From the NCBI GenBank assembly GCA_030849065.1, contig JASAON010001626.1, positions 1 through 64,000 of the forward strand: 64,000 bases of DNA, read 5' to 3'. Below, piece by piece: positions 35,938-44,874 of the stretch. The notes beneath the pieces are model-generated. The model saw only the letters and a list, made by a program, of their open reading frames with translations. It was not told the origin of the DNA and made no database searches. The position numbers were made by a program, and so were the translations under genes. Each line of letters opens with the position of its first letter. Position 1 is the stretch's first letter. This DNA is from Jaenimonas drosophilae. Lineage: Eukaryota > Euglenozoa > Kinetoplastea > Trypanosomatida > Trypanosomatidae.

Positions 35938-38900
35938 ATGGAATCAACGGACGTCATGCTGACGACGGCCTTGATGGCGTTGCGTGGGCTGCATCATTCG
36001 CTCCTCACTCCGCCATCATCACCACCACAGGCATCAACATCCAAAACAATAACAACAACACCATCACCATCAGAACAACGCCTGCTGGATCAGGTGGTTG
36101 TCGTGGAGCAGCTCATCACGCAGATTGGCGAGTGGAAGACCACCACACAAGAACATGAGATTGATGCGCATGCACCAACAACATCGCCACAACCTGGAAT
36201 GAGCTCCGCGGTGCAAACCCTCATTCATCGCAAGTTGGGGGAGGTGGTGGAGAGCCTACGTGTTGTGCAGCGCGATCGCTCACGAGGCACAACAACAACA
36301 ACATCATCATCATCATCACCAAGGAGCTCATCTCTGGGAAGCTCGAGCTACGCGTCAATGCGCTTCACCTCAGCCGATGCGATGTTGGCAACGGTGGAGG
36401 AACATGGCGCTGCAGCACAACGCTCATCAAGTCAGCGACTGGAGGAGCTCAAGTGTTTGCTGCGCATTGCGTATCCCGCAGCACTACAGGCACCACGTCC
36501 TCGGCCTCCTCCATCCACCCACAACAACAATAGCACAACAACAACGGCTGATGCAGATGGAGGTGGTGCTGCTGCTCCTGCAACAAGACGTAGCAGCAGC
36601 AGCAGCTCTACGCACACGGCACGTGGTGCATCAACACACGCAGGGTCCTCATCACCTCCGCCAGCGGCAGCGACCACATCGATGCGGCCACCTCGCCTTG
36701 AAGCATCTCTCACTGAGCCATCCATTCCAAACACTTATGTTGATGATGATGGTGATGGTGATGATGATGATGATGATCAGCGAAGGTTTGCTGCCATGGA
36801 TACTGCACCATTCCTGGCTCAACGCAGCCGAAGTCGTAGCCACAGCCATGCTCCCCAACAACAGCAACAACAGCATGTGCATCATGTATCATCCACGCCA
36901 TCATCATCGTCATCATCCGCACCTCCACAGAAGGCTAACCCTCCTCCCCCATTACCGTCTTCACGTGTGGTGCGATGTACGAGGCACATCCCTCGAGGTA
37001 CATCGTGGCCGTCGTTGATTGCTGATGCTCAGGACGACGTGAAGCACATCATTGCTGAGGATATCGTGGATCTGCTGAATTATGGCGCGGCATCACCATC
37101 TTTTTCGGCGGATGATGTACAGCAACTTCGTCTGGAGCTGAGCCCGGCAGGCCGCCTCTCCATCCACGCTGCTCTTGTGTTTTCTCAACACACCAAGAAG
37201 AATCATCATGATGATGATGATGATGATGATGATGCTATTGTTGAAGCTGCGGTGGATGCGGATGAGGTTGTGTTGCGTGTGCAGTTGTGCTCCTTTCCAC
37301 GCCTGATGCAGCTCTACGACACCTTTGAAGAACAACAACAACAACAACAACGCACATCCACGAGTGTGATGGAAGAGATGGAGATGGAGCGAGATGCGAC
37401 TACATCCGTTGGTGGTACATCGCGACGAGGTGCGAGCAGCGAGCGCGTGCAGCGTTTTTCCAGCGCACGTGGAGCAGCCATCACCGCCGCTCGCAACACC
37501 AACACCAACGATGTGGCTCATTCTTCTCCAGCATCTACATCATCTCCCTCCGCAAGCACACACGCAACACGTGGAGCTGCTGTGCATCATCTCATCCTCC
37601 CAGATAGGACGTCGCTCGATCCACCCAGTTCGGAGAGTGAAGAAGAAGGAGCTTCGATGATTGAGCATGACGATGATGGATCACCACAACATCATCAGCA
37701 ACAGATACTCTCACGGTGTACGTCGGGCTCCGCCACAAGCGAGGTGAGCCTCCGCACGCCACACATTCTTCAGGCTGTAGCACCTGTGGAGGAGATGAGC
37801 ACGGTGCATCTCCCTCCAACAACATCGTGTGCTTCTGCAGCTATCACAACACCTCCGCAGCGTGCGGTACCCGCGGATGTGTTGTTGATGCACGTGGAGG
37901 ACCGCAGCCCACTTCCGTCGAGCGCCGCACCTGCGCCATTTTCGCGTGATGAACGCAGCGCAAGCTCCTCCATCCTTGAAGAGCCGCGTCGAGATGCACC
38001 ACAACCAACAACATCATCGTCCTCCACAGCTACAACACCCAGCCACACACCGAGCCCACAAAAGAAGAAGACGATGAACAACAACAACAACAACAACATG
38101 AAGAACGTCGTACCTGTGCCACGAACACGCAACAACAGTGGAGCAGAGCGCAATGTTTTCAATCTGCGACCATCTTCATGCACCGAGCGGCTCACACATC
38201 GCCATCGTGGAAGTACGTCCACCGCACCCCACCAAACAACACACGAAGATGTGGTTGTGCCACCTCCTCCTCCATGCATCAAGCCATCCATGCGGAGATC
38301 ATCCTCTGCAGATGTTGTTGCTGGTGATGGCGTTGGTGCGGAAGAACGTGCGCCACCAACGACGGCGTCTGTCTCGCCATCTGCGGCGGAGAAACGGGTG
38401 CGCTTTGATCCATCACTTCCGCCAGAAACGTCGAGCACAACACCGCCACGCTTCATGATGAAGATGAGCAGCGGCCGTCTTCCGCCACCAACATCCCTCA
38501 ACGGGCGCTGGGCGCTCCGTGGGCGGAGCACATCTCCGCAGGCGGTTGGGCCATCACCACGTGGGAGTGCCATCGCTGCACATCGCGGTGTTAGTGGTGG
38601 TGGAGGTGTGGCATCTTCACCACGTACAACTCCATCTCCGCGACATGCCTCTACTGCACCGCCACCAACAACAACAACAACAGCAATCAGCAACAAGAGA
38701 AGTAGTACGCCATCTGCCTCTCCACGTAGTCCCTCCGCCATGCCACTCTCACACAACACCAACGTTGTGCAGCCCGGCTCACGGCCGCGCTCTTCCTCTA
38801 CGCCCACCACAACCAAGCGCAGTGCTGTTCCAGCTACAACAACAACAACAACACCTCCGTCTACGACAACAACAACATCATCATCATCGCCATCGGTGAG

Positions 38901-39279
38901 TGGCATCTGGAAGAAGCAGCTGGATCGGCAACAACAGCAACAACGTGAGTTGGAGAAGACGGGCGGTGCCATCTCACCCACCTCACCACGTAAGCTGATG
39001 CACTTTACATCACTAGGACTGACGTTGCAAGCACACTCCACCGTTGTTGCACGAGCAGAAGGCCCCGCCGCGGAAGCTGGCATAGGTCCACGCGACGTAC
39101 TTCGTACCATTGATGGCCACACCATCACCTCCCCGGAAGATCTCACCGCCTACCTAGAACGATCATCCAACAACAGCACCTCCTCCTCCTCTGTTGCATT
39201 CATCACCATTGCATCTTTTGTGCGCCACGGCACCATCCTTGGCTGCCGTGTACGTCTGCCACACAGCTCGACGAAGTAG
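35938..39279 (+). CDS. Low-complexity protein, degenerate FAZ1-like plus PDZ
   Basis: A 1113-residue protein dominated by runs of T, S, H, Q, N and D encoded by AAC, ATC, CAA and GAT repeats. Two parts look folded. At about 346-465 is a degenerate copy of the FAZ1-like domain seen in the proteins from 2974 and 11686. It keeps the W--L start and the V-LRV-LCSFPRLMQLY end, but is split by a poly-Asp insertion. At about 1020-1105 is a PDZ-like domain: a GLTL carboxylate-loop-like strand, then GPAAEAGIGPRDVLRTIDGH and a following helix. PDZ domains bind protein C-termini or lipids, so a scaffold role is plausible. There is no signal peptide or membrane segment. The ATG at 35938 is the first in frame. 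Confidence 0.78.
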   Translation: MESTDVMLTTALMALRGLHHSLLTPPSSPPQASTSKTITTTPSPSEQRLLDQVVVVEQLITQIGEWKTTTQEHEIDAHAPTTSPQPGMSSAVQTLIHRKLGEVVESLRVVQRDRSRGTTTTTSSSSSPRSSSLGSSSYASMRFTSADAMLATVEEHGAAAQRSSSQRLEELKCLLRIAYPAALQAPRPRPPPSTHNNNSTTTTADADGGGAAAPATRRSSSSSSTHTARGASTHAGSSSPPPAAATTSMRPPRLEASLTEPSIPNTYVDDDGDGDDDDDDQRRFAAMDTAPFLAQRSRSRSHSHAPQQQQQQHVHHVSSTPSSSSSSAPPQKANPPPPLPSSRVVRCTRHIPRGTSWPSLIADAQDDVKHIIAEDIVDLLNYGAASPSFSADDVQQLRLELSPAGRLSIHAALVFSQHTKKNHHDDDDDDDDAIVEAAVDADEVVLRVQLCSFPRLMQLYDTFEEQQQQQQRTSTSVMEEMEMERDATTSVGGTSRRGASSERVQRFSSARGAAITAARNTNTNDVAHSSPASTSSPSASTHATRGAAVHHLILPDRTSLDPPSSESEEEGASMIEHDDDGSPQHHQQQILSRCTSGSATSEVSLRTPHILQAVAPVEEMSTVHLPPTTSCASAAITTPPQRAVPADVLLMHVEDRSPLPSSAAPAPFSRDERSASSSILEEPRRDAPQPTTSSSSTATTPSHTPSPQKKKTMNNNNNNNMKNVVPVPRTRNNSGAERNVFNLRPSSCTERLTHRHRGSTSTAPHQTTHEDVVVPPPPPCIKPSMRRSSSADVVAGDGVGAEERAPPTTASVSPSAAEKRVRFDPSLPPETSSTTPPRFMMKMSSGRLPPPTSLNGRWALRGRSTSPQAVGPSPRGSAIAAHRGVSGGGGVASSPRTTPSPRHASTAPPPTTTTTAISNKRSSTPSASPRSPSAMPLSHNTNVVQPGSRPRSSSTPTTTKRSAVPATTTTTTPPSTTTTTSSSSPSVSGIWKKQLDRQQQQQRELEKTGGAISPTSPRKLMHFTSLGLTLQAHSTVVARAEGPAAEAGIGPRDVLRTIDGHTITSPEDLTAYLERSSNNSTSSSSVAFITIASFVRHGTILGCRVRLPHSSTK

Positions 39280-39624
39280 GGCGTTGTGTGATGGATTGGT
39301 TGGTATCTCCTCCCTCCCCCCCCCTCGCAATGATCATCATCATCGTCATCGTTGCAACACGCGCGTACGAAGATGGTGATGATGATGTGTCAGTGTGTTT
39401 GTCCTGGTGCTACATCATCAACACGCACACCAGACAACAACCACATTTAAAAAGGCACACATTTGTTATTCTCGTGCTCATGCCACAATGCTTCCGCACA
39501 CACCATCACGTACGTACTCCTCTCATTCATCATCATCTACTTTCATATTCTCACACACACACACACACATACAATGAAGTAGCTGTTGTTTTGGTGCGTG
39601 CATTCTTCATTCATCATCATCACC
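39280..39624. other. Short spacer before RPB5
   Basis: No gene supported. Contains a C8 run, CAT and CA repeats, and a pyrimidine-rich stretch near 39520-39560. The acceptor site for RPB5 is ambiguous. Confidence 0.5.
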
Positions 39625-40290
39625 ATGGCAGCCATTGGCCAAGGTCAGCTCAAGTATCATAAGCTATTCCGCGTGATGCAAACGGTGCGGGAGATGATGC
39701 GGGACCGCAAGTACGACGTCGCGGCAGGTGTGGTGGCGGATACTTTCAGTGAATTCTTGCAACGATACACCGCGGATGCGGCAGAGATGGAGAACAGCGG
39801 CGCCGACAACATTTTGTGGGAGCGCATGACGATGCCGTGTCAGAAGGAGGGCGGTGGCAGCGCCATCGTCTTCTTCGTTGCACCGAAGGCCCTCACCTCT
39901 GCCGCTCTGCACGCCTACCTCAGCCGTGCTCGCGAGGTGGATTGCCAACGTCTCATTCTCATCTCCGCCAGCCCGCCAAACGCCCTCTTCCGCAAGCTGG
40001 TGGATCAGAACAACCGCAGCGACGTGGCACTGAAGGTGCAGGTCTTCGAGCTGGACGACCTCTGCGTGAATATCACGAAGCATGAGCTCGTCCCGAAGCA
40101 TCAGCCGCTCGAGCCACATGAGCTCCAGGAGGTGCTGCAGGCCTACGCGCTGCAACAACATCAGCTTCCACGCATTCTCGCCACGGATCCTGTGGCACAG
40201 TACTTTGGCCTGGAACGTGGCCAGGTTGTGCGGATTGAGAGGAAGAGTATGTCTGCAGGCATGTACGTTACGTACCGCCAGGTTGTGTGA
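39625..40290 (+). CDS. RPB5: RNA polymerase subunit RPB5 (shared subunit)
   Basis: A 221-residue protein, the usual length for RPB5, a subunit that forms part of the lower jaw of eukaryotic nuclear RNA polymerases. The N-terminal jaw domain (about 8-145) contains LFRVMQTVREMM and VFFVAPK. The C-terminal assembly domain has HELVPKH, then QLPRILATDPVAQYFGL-RGQVVRI and a terminal GMYVTYRQVV, very close to yeast RPB5. The first ATG of the frame at 39625 is used; 13 residues upstream come from a TTG-initiated extension. It is followed 279 bp downstream by a second, divergent RPB5 gene. Kinetoplastids are known to have two RPB5 isoforms used by different polymerases. This is the more conserved of the pair. 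Confidence 0.96.
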   Translation: MAAIGQGQLKYHKLFRVMQTVREMMRDRKYDVAAGVVADTFSEFLQRYTADAAEMENSGADNILWERMTMPCQKEGGGSAIVFFVAPKALTSAALHAYLSRAREVDCQRLILISASPPNALFRKLVDQNNRSDVALKVQVFELDDLCVNITKHELVPKHQPLEPHELQEVLQAYALQQHQLPRILATDPVAQYFGLERGQVVRIERKSMSAGMYVTYRQVV

Positions 40291-40490
40291 AGGGCGTGTG
40301 CGTGTGTATGTACGTGTGTGTGGCGAGCTTCCGTGTTTGCTGGCGTGTGGCATCTGCCCTGTAAGCCATAAAACAACAACAACAATCATCATCATCATCA
40401 TCATGATGTACTTCTCGTTACCGAGAGTGGTGCGATGGATTGGATGGAGATACTCATGGCCTCCATGTACATATGTTCTTTTTATCATGT

Positions 40491-40531
40491 TTGTTCTTCT
40501 TCTTCAATAACAAACAACTACGTTTTCATAG
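40491..40531 (+). promoter_or_regulatory. Predicted trans-splice acceptor, second RPB5
   Basis: A T/C-rich run is followed by an A-rich gap and TTTTCATAG at 40523-40531, leaving a 38-nt 5' UTR before ATG 40570. Confidence 0.5.
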
Positions 40532-40569
40532 CGAGGAGGAACACACCAACACACGTACTCACACAGAGG

Positions 40570-41514
40570 ATGAGCTCCATCTCCGAGCTGAAGGTGATTC
40601 GGCTGTTTCGAGCCTACAACAGCGCCATTGAGATGTGCCGCAATCGTGGCTACGTCGTTCGCCATCCACGCATTCTCGCCGAGGCCATGGCTCACACCAA
40701 CAAGGATGATGAAGATGGCGCAGAGCAGAGCGGCTTCTACACACCTGGAGCAGGCATCAACTATGATGCGTTCGTTGAACGCTTCGTCCTCACGCCGGAG
40801 AAGGCCGCCGCACGTGCCGCTCAACGCAACGCAGAGGGAAGCTCCATCAAAATCAGCGGCGAGGAGGAGGAGGAGGAGGTAGATGGCACCGAGCTCGCAC
40901 GGGCAATGCGCGGGGAGTACATCGCCAACCGCCGCGCCATGACCATAACGTTGGATATGGGCCATCACGGAAGCAGCAGCAACAACAACAACAACAACAA
41001 CAACACATCTGAAGATGCATCCAACTCCAAGGATGCGTCACGACGTCACTACCGAAAAGCAATGGTGTGTTTTTTTGAGTCGCGCAAGCGCATGAGCATT
41101 CGTGATGTGGAGGTGTACCGCACCGAGGCCATCAGCCGTGGTGCGCAGCTCCTCATTCTCGTCGTGAGTGCGTCGGAGCGCATTACTGGCGCCGTGTTGC
41201 GCGATGTGAAGGTGCTCGGCAATCGCGTTGATGCCACGACGAAGGAACCGGTGTTGCGCTTGCAGGTCTTTGATGAAGAAGATCTCGCCTTCAATATTGC
41301 CGCGCATGAAACGGTGCCGAAGCACGAGGTACTCAGCCCGGAGGAGCTCCACGAGCTGCTGCAGTCGCGATCGCTCACGTTGGCGCAGCTTCCACGGATG
41401 TTGGAGAGCGATCCCATCGTGGATTATCTTGGCTTGTCTCGCGGCCAGGTCGTGCGAATTACACGTGATGGCAGCGAGAGTGGGCCCTATCTGATGTACC
41501 GTCAAGTGGCGTAG
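40570..41514 (+). CDS. RPB5z: Divergent RPB5 paralogue (RPB5z-like)
   Basis: A 314-residue RPB5 homologue. The C-terminal domain is well kept: HETVPKHEVL, QLPRMLESDPIVDYLGLSRG, then QVVRI and YLMYRQVA at the end. The N-terminal jaw domain is enlarged by acidic (EEEEEE) and poly-Asn insertions at about 95-160. Typical RPB5 has about 210 residues. Trypanosomatids use a second isoform, RPB5z, in RNA polymerase I; this gene is assigned to that role by its divergence from its neighbour and not by a specific signature. The start at 40570 is the first ATG after the predicted acceptor. Confidence 0.88.
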   Translation: MSSISELKVIRLFRAYNSAIEMCRNRGYVVRHPRILAEAMAHTNKDDEDGAEQSGFYTPGAGINYDAFVERFVLTPEKAAARAAQRNAEGSSIKISGEEEEEEVDGTELARAMRGEYIANRRAMTITLDMGHHGSSSNNNNNNNNTSEDASNSKDASRRHYRKAMVCFFESRKRMSIRDVEVYRTEAISRGAQLLILVVSASERITGAVLRDVKVLGNRVDATTKEPVLRLQVFDEEDLAFNIAAHETVPKHEVLSPEELHELLQSRSLTLAQLPRMLESDPIVDYLGLSRGQVVRITRDGSESGPYLMYRQVA

Positions 41515-41839
41515 CACATCATGATTTGGATGAGGATGATTTTGAGATGATCATGATCATCGTGGTACGGGTAACATCTGCACTAATACAAAACACGATA
41601 AGGCCTTCACTGTGTTGTGGCGGATGGCGCCACTCTGCGTGGAGAATAAAAAATTTAGAAAAGTTGGTGTGCGCATTGTGTGTGTGTGTGCCTCAGAATG
41701 CGTGACATGCATCTCGAGACGTACATCTTCGTGGTGCGGGTACATCCTCATCCTCATTCTCCTCCTTCTTCGCCACAAACATCATCATGAAGATTAGCAT
41801 CTCCTTCTTCACGGAGATATACACATCAGCAACAACAAC
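41515..41839. other. Spacer with 16-bp palindrome
   Basis: No gene supported. A perfect palindrome lies 31 nt after the RPB5z stop codon. A CT-rich tract at about 41744-41772 followed by TTAG at 41793-41796 is the probable acceptor for uS8m. Confidence 0.5.
41546..41561. other. 16-bp perfect palindrome 3' of RPB5z
   Basis: GATGATCATGATCATC is its own reverse complement. It can form a hairpin in the 3' UTR or a duplex between transcripts. Confidence 0.8.
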
Positions 41840-42760
41840 ATGTTACGATTATCTAGTATCGCACGTGCTCGTGTGTTTGGCTCCATGGCCTCCTCCGCCA
41901 TCTCACCCGGCAGCCGCGTAGAGCGCAACAACACCTCATCTACATCATCCTCCACCGCATCATCATCACGTGCGGCACCACTCATGGGCCAAAAGGCACG
42001 TCGAGGAAGCCTCTTCGCCATCGCCAACGACGTCAGCCATGACGAAACACGTCTGCGCCAGGAGCTCAACGCCATGTTGGCCGAGGAGCGAAGCAATCCG
42101 CTGTACGTGCGCGATGTGCATGATCCATCATCATCATCCATGATGAGCTCCTCCGCCTACCCGATGCGCAAGTTGGTGGATCTGCCGGGCGTGGAGCGCA
42201 AGCGCGACCTCCCCGCTGACCCCATCACACGCCTCTTCTTCCAGCACAAGGGCGAGCATGCGCTGTACTACGGCAGCTTTGATCATCCCAGCGCACAGGA
42301 TGACGATCGTGTGCAGATTGAGAAGCGTGAGCCACGAGACTGGACCTTCAACGTCTTCACTCCCGTGTATGATTTCTGCCATCGTGTGCGTGAGGCAACG
42401 GAGCAACGCAAGCGCTTCGTCATTGTCCCGTCCACCCTCGAGACACGCGGGTGTGCCAAGGTTATGCTGAAGCACGGCTTGGTGGCGGGCTTCCGTGATT
42501 TTCACAACGACCGTGCCTTTGCCGTGGAGCTCAAGTACTTTCAGAATGAATCCACCATCAACGTCATTGAGCCCTGCAGCTACGATGGCAAGACGGAGTT
42601 TGAGTGGTCGCCCAAGATGATGCGCCGGCTGCTAAACACGCATGGCATTCATAACCGTTTGGTGGTGTATGTGTGCCGCACGGCAGATAATCGCATCATT
42701 GATCATATTCAGGCCGTGCGGGAGAGTGTTGGCGGTCGTGGGCTCATGATGGTACACTAA
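41840..42760 (+). CDS. uS8m: Mitochondrial small-subunit ribosomal protein uS8m
   Basis: A 306-residue protein. The N-terminus (MLRLSSIARARVFG) is rich in R and S without acids and fits a mitochondrial presequence, followed by a Ser/Thr-rich linker. Residues about 174-306 match ribosomal protein S8: VYDFCHRVREATEQRKRFV for the first helix region, then LKHGLVAGFRD, FAVELKYFQN, and the C-terminal VGGRGLMMVH, equivalent to VGGEVLAYVW of bacterial S8. uS8 binds the central domain of the small-subunit rRNA. The N-terminal extension of about 170 residues is much longer than in bacteria, as is common in kinetoplastid mitoribosomal proteins. The next gene starts about 460 bp downstream. Confidence 0.88.
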   Translation: MLRLSSIARARVFGSMASSAISPGSRVERNNTSSTSSSTASSSRAAPLMGQKARRGSLFAIANDVSHDETRLRQELNAMLAEERSNPLYVRDVHDPSSSSMMSSSAYPMRKLVDLPGVERKRDLPADPITRLFFQHKGEHALYYGSFDHPSAQDDDRVQIEKREPRDWTFNVFTPVYDFCHRVREATEQRKRFVIVPSTLETRGCAKVMLKHGLVAGFRDFHNDRAFAVELKYFQNESTINVIEPCSYDGKTEFEWSPKMMRRLLNTHGIHNRLVVYVCRTADNRIIDHIQAVRESVGGRGLMMVH

Positions 42761-42816
42761 CAACATCATCATTCATTCATCATCATCATTCATAAGCACA
42801 AACAAACGAACAACAT

Positions 42817-42852
42817 CTGCGTGTGTTGTTGGTGGGCCAACAACACACGCAG
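42817..42852. other. Perfect 16-bp hairpin, 4-nt loop, 3' of uS8m
   Basis: CTGCGTGTGTTGTTGG (42817-42832) and CCAACAACACACGCAG (42837-42852) are exact reverse complements around TGGG. It lies 56 nt after the stop codon and is the longest perfect short-loop hairpin I found in the window. Confidence 0.9.
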
Positions 42853-43187
42853 CACTGCTTCTACAGGAGTATCATCCCTGATGATGTGTGCCAGACTTGA
42901 TGAGCATGGCCTATTTCTTCTTCTTCTTTTTTTTCATCACTCGATCAAGCACTGCACATACGAGTAGGCACGAGCACATCCATCCTTCATTAGCGTAGAC
43001 GTACATCATCTCCCTTCCACCGATTTTATAATCCTACGTCACCGGGTCAGCCAACACTTGGCCCCCCCCCAGCAGACGTCGTTATCTTTTCTTGTACGTG
43101 AAAACAAAGAAAAATAAAAACTTGGTAATTTTTTTTATTGTTGTGTGTAGCACGTTTTTATTTTACTCCTCCACACACACACCACGA

Positions 43188-43204
43188 CTCCTTCGTCGTT
43201 TTAG
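43188..43204 (+). promoter_or_regulatory. Predicted trans-splice acceptor, phosphotransferase gene
   Basis: A short tract CTCCTTCGTCGTTTTAG ends at 43204, only 12 nt before the ATG at 43217. Confidence 0.6.
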
Positions 43205-43216
43205 AACGTCATCACC

Positions 43217-44434
43217 ATGACCAGCGTGTTTATCTCCACGGCGGCACCACGTTCGGCCCACTCAGATTCTGCACAGCCAAGTGTGTTGGCGGAGTACGTC
43301 TTCTTCCCCTTCTACGACTGGCTGGTGCGCTTCTATCCACGTCGCTGGGTGCCGAACCTCATCACCCTCTTTGGCGTGAGTTGTACGCTGGCCTCCTCCT
43401 TGTTGTTGCTCTCCGCCATGCCCACCAACGCCCGCTTCATACCCGCACACGTTCAGTTCCTCCCCGCCAGCCTCGTCCGTGAAGGCCCACCCACCACCTC
43501 GCCCCTGTACGTCACGGAGCTCGAGCCAACCATGGCGTGGATGAGCCCACAACTTCTCTTGTTTGTGTGTGGCCTTCTCAATCTCATCTACTGCATCGCC
43601 GACAACACCGATGGACGTCTTGCACGGCGTGATCGCCACTTCAGCGTTGTTGGTGAGTACCTCGATCATGGCCTTGATTGTGTAACTTCCCTCCTCTCCG
43701 CCGCGTTGGTTTTTGGTGTTGCTGGCGCCTCACTCAGCAACATGATCATCTCCGTCCTGCTCATCGCCACCACCACACTCCTCTCGCACACACTGCACTA
43801 TGAACGGAACATCTTCATTTGGGGGAACCGCGTGGCATCGGTGGATGAGGCGATGATCTTCTTTGGTGTGTGTATGTGGGCGCCATTGATGATGCCGCAG
43901 ATGGGCCACGCCACACTGCCAGATGAGTTGGTGGACCGTCTGCCACTCCTGCACGATGCGTGGCGTGTTGCGCTCAAGCACATGAAGGTGATTGAGATTG
44001 GCTACCTCTTCTACGCCATGGCACAAGCAGAGACCATCTTCAGCATTGTGCGTCGCAATGCCAACATGATCCTCCGTGTGCAGCTCATCTTCATGTTGGT
44101 GAATGCCGCGGTGTTGCTGCTCGCGGTGCCCTTTCACGACGGCGCCATGGAGGCAGGTCTTGTTGGAGCCACGCTGGGCCCGTTGAGCTATCCGGCCCTA
44201 TGGATCATCACGTGCGCATGCTCGTGTAGCACCATTGTGCATGTACCGATTCTGGCGCGTTGTGCCAAGATGAGCCGCATTGATCCGCTGCCACTGGGTG
44301 GGCTGATCTTCGTATGGGTCATCTTTTTGGCACATCCTGCCGCGGGAACTGTGGTGTCGGTGGCGGTGCACGTCACGCAAGTGTTGCGAAACATTGGCAT
44401 CATTCGTCGTCGATGCGCGCCACGACGTGGATGA
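43217..44434 (+). CDS. Ethanolamine/choline phosphotransferase (CDP-alcohol family)
   Basis: A 405-residue integral membrane enzyme of the last step of the Kennedy pathway, transferring phosphoethanolamine or phosphocholine from the CDP-alcohol to diacylglycerol or an ether lipid, normally in the ER or Golgi. The CDP-alcohol phosphotransferase signature D-G-x2-A-R-x8-G-x3-D-x3-D is complete at residues 132-154, with all catalytic aspartates. The N-terminal segment (FFPFYDWLVRFYPRRWVPNL and following) matches the EPT/CPT family start. About eight to ten hydrophobic helices follow. Sequence alone does not separate ethanolamine from choline specificity. The start is fixed by a splice acceptor 12 nt upstream. 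Confidence 0.92.
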   Translation: MTSVFISTAAPRSAHSDSAQPSVLAEYVFFPFYDWLVRFYPRRWVPNLITLFGVSCTLASSLLLLSAMPTNARFIPAHVQFLPASLVREGPPTTSPLYVTELEPTMAWMSPQLLLFVCGLLNLIYCIADNTDGRLARRDRHFSVVGEYLDHGLDCVTSLLSAALVFGVAGASLSNMIISVLLIATTTLLSHTLHYERNIFIWGNRVASVDEAMIFFGVCMWAPLMMPQMGHATLPDELVDRLPLLHDAWRVALKHMKVIEIGYLFYAMAQAETIFSIVRRNANMILRVQLIFMLVNAAVLLLAVPFHDGAMEAGLVGATLGPLSYPALWIITCACSCSTIVHVPILARCAKMSRIDPLPLGGLIFVWVIFLAHPAAGTVVSVAVHVTQVLRNIGIIRRRCAPRRG

Positions 44435-44691
44435 TGATTATGATGAAGATGATGATGTGTTTGCGGGCTTAATCGAAACACCAAATCATTGTGCATCATG
44501 CGAAACGTACAATTCACTCCACCGTAGAAGTGCATCAGACGTTGCACGTAAGTACAGCGCGAGGATGCGATGGCTCATCGCGCTCACCCGCACAAAGACA
44601 CGATTCCTCTCTCCATCTCATTCTGATTCTGATTCCTCCACAACACACCAACACACACACACATTATATCATGTTGCACATCTCACTCTAC

Positions 44692-44723
<32 letters not shown>

Positions 44724-44874
44724 CAGTAAAGAGTTGGTACTAAGGAGGGTGGCACACGCACACACGCCTTTGGGCACCATCCATCACCACAGAACAACAA
44801 CACCACACACACTTACTACAGACGCACACGCACAGGTGTGGGTAGGATCTTCGTACTACCACTTCCACCACCAC
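44435..44874. other. Spacer before GCN1
   Basis: No gene supported. Contains GAT and CAT repeats (a run of about 11 ATC units near 44693-44722) and CA-rich sequence. The frame is open from 44491 but encodes poly-His and low-complexity sequence and is taken as 5' UTR. Confidence 0.55.

Larger units (their letters stand above)
42761..43216. other. Spacer with 16-bp hairpin
   Basis: No gene supported. Contains CAT-rich 3' UTR-like sequence, a perfect hairpin at 42817-42852, T-rich stretches, a C9 run near 43062-43070, and the acceptor of the next gene. Confidence 0.55.

Noticed and set aside
37770..39146. 458-residue antisense open frame
   Set aside because: Complement of the S/T/P-rich low-complexity part of the gene at 35938; Val/Gly-rich with no domain.
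44491..44874. N-terminal extension of GCN1
   Set aside because: Encodes poly-His and other simple repeats from CAT and CA runs; starting at 44875 gives the usual family length.
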